Position numbers and translations under genes: made by a program. A DNA stretch of 57,046 bases from an uncultured Pelagibacteraceae bacterium (GTDB lineage Bacteria; Pseudomonadota; Alphaproteobacteria; Pelagibacterales; AG-422-B15): contig CACFAO010000007.1 of assembly GCA_902564295.1 (NCBI GenBank), positions 1-57,046 of the forward strand, written 5' to 3'. Each line of letters opens with the position of its first letter. Position 1 is the stretch's first letter. A model generated the notes under the pieces. The model saw only the letters and a list, made by a program, of their open reading frames with translations, did not search any database and was not told the DNA's origin. Shown one piece after another: positions 54,076 to 57,046 of the stretch.

Positions 54076-54537
54076 TTAGATTATAGCTTGAATGTGTTCC
54101 TCAATCTCTTCAGGTTTTTTTTGTGTACCAAAACCTCTAACAAATTCACCTTCTTTATTGATTAAAAACTTTGTAAAATTCCACTGTATCTCTCTGCCTG
54201 CTTCTTCAGTAAGCTTAACAAAAAGAGGTGATGCATTTTCTCCATTGACATCAATCTTATCAAACAGGCGAAAGGATACATTATACTTCGTGTCACAAAA
54301 ATCTTTTATTTCTTCATTCGTCCCTTTTTCTTGGGCGCCAAATTGATTACAGGGAAATGCTAAAACTTCTAACCCTTTGTCTTTATATTTATCATAGAGA
54401 TTTTGTAAGCCAGTATATTGCGGTGTAAAACCACAAGCACTTGCTACGTTTACAATTAATAGAGTTTTTCCCTTGAATTCTTCCATTTTGATAGAGTTCA
54501 TATCAATGTCTTTTACTTCAATGTCATAAATACTCAT
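54076..54537 (-). CDS. Glutathione peroxidase (Cys type)
   Basis: 153 residues. NVASACGFTPQYTGLQ places the catalytic Cys at 35. FPCNQFG supplies the active-site Gln and QWNFTKFLI the Trp/Asn. Reduces hydroperoxides, with thioredoxin as the likely donor in Cys-type bacterial enzymes. It has no signal peptide, so it is cytosolic. It ends 1 bp before the nitroreductase start. Confidence 0.93.
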   Translation of the reverse strand: MSIYDIEVKDIDMNSIKMEEFKGKTLLIVNVASACGFTPQYTGLQNLYDKYKDKGLEVLAFPCNQFGAQEKGTNEEIKDFCDTKYNVSFRLFDKIDVNGENASPLFVKLTEEAGREIQWNFTKFLINKEGEFVRGFGTQKKPEEIEEHIQAII

Positions 54538-54544
54538 ATTTTTC

Positions 54545-55381
54545 TTATCTTACAAATGTTCCATTATTATAGTCATTAATCGCTTTAATAATCTCACTTT
54601 TGGTATTCATTACAAATGGTCCGCCACGAGCAATGCTTTCACCAATTGGTTCACCTGCGATTAATAAAAACTTAGCATTGGTTTCAGCGGATACTTTCAA
54701 ATTATTGCCATTTGTCAACAACACAAGTTTAGATCCCTCAATATTATCATGAGATAGGTTACCGATTTTTATTCTGCCATCAACCAAGTAAACAAAACTG
54801 TTATGCGATTTGGGTATTGAAAAACTAAACTGTTTATTTTGCTTAAGTTCAACATCAAAGAATATTGGCTCAACATTATGCTTTTTAATCGGCCCTTCAG
54901 CGTTCTCAAATTTTCCAGCAATTACTTTAACTTTTTTATCTTCATCGTGATGCATACTCATCTCATTGGCATCAATATAATGATATTCGGGCTTACTCAT
55001 TTTTAAGCTAGCAGGCATATTAATCCATAACTGAAAACCGTGAAGCTTGCCCTCCTTCATAGCGGGCATTTCGGAGTGAATAATTCCACTGCCAGTTTTC
55101 ATCCACTGCACATCACCTGCTGTCATTCTTCCTTCTCCACCAGTACTATCTTTATGCTCAAATTCTCCAGCCAGCATATAAGTCACCGTCTCTATTCCTC
55201 TATGAGGATGTGATGGGAAACCAGCTATATAGTCCTTGCTGTCTTCAGAACCAAACTCGTCCAACATTAAAAAAGGATCAAAATAATTTGGCTCCACGCC
55301 TATACTTCTTTTTAATTTTACTCCAGCACCGTCTGTTGCGAGAACAGGATTAATAATATTTTTAACCTCAATGTCAGACAT
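54545..55381 (-). CDS. Pirin-family bicupin protein
   Basis: 278 residues. FPSHPHRGIETVTYMLAGEFEHKDSTGGEG holds the N-terminal metal-binding His residues, followed by GDVQWMKTGSGIIHSEMP. The C-terminal domain is a second, degenerate cupin. Some pirins act as quercetin dioxygenases or redox sensors; the function here is unknown. The gap to the peroxidase gene is 7 bp. Confidence 0.92.
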   Translation of the reverse strand: MSDIEVKNIINPVLATDGAGVKLKRSIGVEPNYFDPFLMLDEFGSEDSKDYIAGFPSHPHRGIETVTYMLAGEFEHKDSTGGEGRMTAGDVQWMKTGSGIIHSEMPAMKEGKLHGFQLWINMPASLKMSKPEYHYIDANEMSMHHDEDKKVKVIAGKFENAEGPIKKHNVEPIFFDVELKQNKQFSFSIPKSHNSFVYLVDGRIKIGNLSHDNIEGSKLVLLTNGNNLKVSAETNAKFLLIAGEPIGESIARGGPFVMNTKSEIIKAINDYNNGTFVR

Positions 55382-55384
55382 ATT

Positions 55385-56335
55385 TTAATTAAAGGTTAAA
55401 ATTATTTTGCCTTTTGCGCGACCACTTTTGAGATGATTGTAAGCATCAAGATATTGATCAAAAGAAAATATTTTTTCGATGATGGGCTTAATCTTTCCAT
55501 CTTCAATCCACATTCTAAATAAATCTAAATTTGCAGTTGATGTTCTACCAGATAATACAACTCTTGATTTTTTTCTTTGAAACAGTTGTTTTGCCACATC
55601 TATATTATTGTAGATATTATTTTTTGTAGTCACATATATTCCGTTAGCTGACAAGATTTTTGATGCATTAGGAAAAGATAGATTTCCATTTGCGTCAAAA
55701 ACGATATCATATTTTTTTGATGAAGATAAAATATCTTCTTTTGTATAATCAACTACGTCATCTATATTAAAATCATTTTTAATCCACTCGTAATTTCTAT
55801 CACTCGTTACCGCAGTTATTTCTGTTTCATATATTTTAGCCATTTGAATTGCAAAAGAACCCACTCCTCCGGATGCACCATTAATTAAGATCTTGTGTCC
55901 CTTTCGAATTGAAGCAATATTTCTCAATGCTAGCAACGATGTATTTGCTACTTGAGGAATAGCGGCCGCTTCGTGTAACTTGATATTTTTTGGTACGAGT
56001 GAAATTAACTTTTGAGAAATTTTAATTTTTTCTGCGGCACTTCCATTGAATAATATATCTGTCATACCAAATACTTTATCACCAACTTTAAAAGCTCCTA
56101 CATCTCTTCCAATTTCAGTAATTTCACCACTGAAATCACAGGCAGTGAATATAGGAAATTTATTCAGATTGGTTATGGGCTTAAATCCACCTTGCATTTT
56201 TTTTATATCAACTGGATTAAGCGATACAGCCTCGATCTTTACAATTACTTCTGATCTTTTAGGTCTTGGCTCAGCAACCTCTAAAATTTCAAGATTATCA
56301 ATATCTCCGTATGAGTTGTATCCTATTGCTTTCAT
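55385..56335 (-). CDS. Zinc-free MDR-family quinone/enone oxidoreductase
   Basis: 316 residues of the medium-chain dehydrogenase/reductase fold: an N-terminal GroES-like domain (EVIVKIEAVSLNPVDIKKMQGG) and a Rossmann domain with GHKILINGASGGVGSFAIQMAK (cofactor loop). It ends SGRAKGKIILTF. No structural zinc cysteines are present, as in the quinone oxidoreductase branch. It starts the redox run and lies 3 bp before the pirin gene. The 60-70 bp to the PAP2 gene is the divergent promoter region. Confidence 0.9.
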   Translation of the reverse strand: MKAIGYNSYGDIDNLEILEVAEPRPKRSEVIVKIEAVSLNPVDIKKMQGGFKPITNLNKFPIFTACDFSGEITEIGRDVGAFKVGDKVFGMTDILFNGSAAEKIKISQKLISLVPKNIKLHEAAAIPQVANTSLLALRNIASIRKGHKILINGASGGVGSFAIQMAKIYETEITAVTSDRNYEWIKNDFNIDDVVDYTKEDILSSSKKYDIVFDANGNLSFPNASKILSANGIYVTTKNNIYNNIDVAKQLFQRKKSRVVLSGRTSTANLDLFRMWIEDGKIKPIIEKIFSFDQYLDAYNHLKSGRAKGKIILTFN

Positions 56336-56399
56336 TTAAATATCTAATTAATGATTTTTTGATATATAATTAATAAAACCACAAATACAACAGATATTC

Positions 56400-57046
56400 A
56401 TGATTTATAGTTTACTTAATGACATTAGTTGGGTAGTCAATATTCGAACACCCTATTTAACTCCTATATTTGAATTTTTTACATGGTTGGGATATCGAGA
56501 TTTTTTATTCATGTTTATCCCATTTATTTATTGGTGTTATGACCGAAAAGTTTTTGGCAAACTTCTTGTAATAGTTTTCTTTTCCGCAATTATAAATTCA
56601 TTTCTGAAAGATATTTTTCAAGATCCTAGGCCGGATTTTGCTCTTAATATTGATCCATGGCTTCAAACTGAAACTTCATTCGGGTTTCCAAGTGGTCACA
56701 CTCAAATTGCGGTCGTGATTTGGCTTTATATAGCCTTAAATGTAAAGAATTTATTTGTGAAGTCACTCTCAATAATTTTTCTCTTTGGAGTGCCTCTAAG
56801 CCGAGTTTACTTGGGAGTTCATGACATTGGAGATATTTTAGGAGGCTTGGTTGTTGGATTAGTTACTCTTTACATTGCAGACCTCATCTACAAAAACATT
56901 GAAAGAGGAAATATTAAATTTAATACCTTTACAAAATATTTATCATTAGTTGTAATCTTTCTTTTATTTTATCTTACATGGCCGACTGCACATGGAAATG
57001 AAGCAGCAATAGCAATAGGAGGTCTAATGATTGGTTTCTTTATCGG
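56400..57046 (+). CDS. PAP2-family membrane phosphatase, 3' end truncated by window edge
   Basis: 215 complete codons from the ATG at 56400 are visible and the frame is open at the edge. It is a multi-helix protein with the three acid-phosphatase motifs: K-x6-R-P (K70 to P78), PSGH (97-100) and S-R-x5-H-x3-D (SRVYLGVHDIGD, about 136-147). Relatives dephosphorylate lipids such as undecaprenyl pyrophosphate or phosphatidate. The C-terminal hydrophobic part continues beyond the window. It is divergent from the quinone oxidoreductase gene. Confidence 0.88.
   Translation, partial: MIYSLLNDISWVVNIRTPYLTPIFEFFTWLGYRDFLFMFIPFIYWCYDRKVFGKLLVIVFFSAIINSFLKDIFQDPRPDFALNIDPWLQTETSFGFPSGHTQIAVVIWLYIALNVKNLFVKSLSIIFLFGVPLSRVYLGVHDIGDILGGLVVGLVTLYIADLIYKNIERGNIKFNTFTKYLSLVVIFLLFYLTWPTAHGNEAAIAIGGLMIGFFI

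Overview
The window reads as one contiguous, gene-dense piece of chromosome from a low-GC, streamlined, free-living bacterium. I assign it to the Alphaproteobacteria from gene order and protein signatures. The order pepA-lptF-lptG-lptD-surA-rsmA, then gmk/fabF/acpP/fabG/fabD, then rpsF-rpsR-rplI-dnaB-alr-cvpA, then der/bamB/YfgM-like/panB is alphaproteobacterial. The DksA carries the cysteine-poor zinc-finger remnant typical of that class. AT-rich coding sequence, near-zero spacers and overlapping stop codons suggest a pelagic marine lineage, but I cannot name the clade from sequence alone.

Layout. 1-981: a secreted DUF2066-like protein (3' end cut by the window edge), divergent from purM-purN. 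2.6-4.5 kb: ndk and pepA on the minus strand. 4.6-10.3 kb: the LPS-transport/outer-membrane operon lptF-lptG-lptD-surA(short)-rsmA. 10.3-14.0 kb (minus): fatty-acid synthesis fabD-fabG-acpP-fabF followed by gmk. 14.1-21.5 kb (plus): rpsF-rpsR-rplI, dnaB, alr, an MMPL/RND-like exporter, cvpA and an SDR. 21.5-25.0 kb (minus): panB, a YfgM-like protein, bamB and an unusual Der GTPase with one G domain. 25.1-28.2 kb (minus): cupin, small membrane protein, photolyase and an acetyltransferase-like gene. 28.2-29.9 kb: an accessory segment discussed below. 29.9-34.0 kb (minus): rlmE, guaB, a TPR protein and guaA. 34.1-43.9 kb (plus): a PadR-controlled tripartite efflux operon (TolC-like, PadR, membrane-fusion protein, two RND pumps) running into a LOG-family gene and icd. 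45.1-49.5 kb (minus): dksA, recA and alaS. 49.6-53.5 kb (plus): MoxR ATPase, CoxE-like VWA protein, EamA transporter and dusA. 53.5-56.3 kb (minus): a redox/stress cluster (RutE-like nitroreductase, glutathione peroxidase, pirin, quinone oxidoreductase). 56.4 kb to the end: a PAP2 phosphatase cut by the window edge.

The most unusual structure lies between guaA and the acetyltransferase gene. The last codons of guaA are repeated three more times, at 29273, 28788 and 28217. Each copy is the start of an 85-89 bp unit with conserved internal motifs (CTTACA, and two TGTAAG boxes spaced 11 bp apart). Between consecutive copies sits exactly one small gene: an SRPBCC protein, a zinc-ribbon membrane protein, and a secreted OB-fold-like protein. 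This looks like a serial, integron-like array of single-gene cassettes built by site-specific recombination at the 3' end of guaA. No integrase is present in the window.

Other points worth a second look are: a Der GTPase lacking its first G domain; a SurA-like chaperone lacking the parvulin domain; twin palindromic operators 30 bp apart in front of the PadR/RND operon; extended -10 promoters placed so that transcripts would be leaderless; and convergent gene pairs that overlap at their stop codons.
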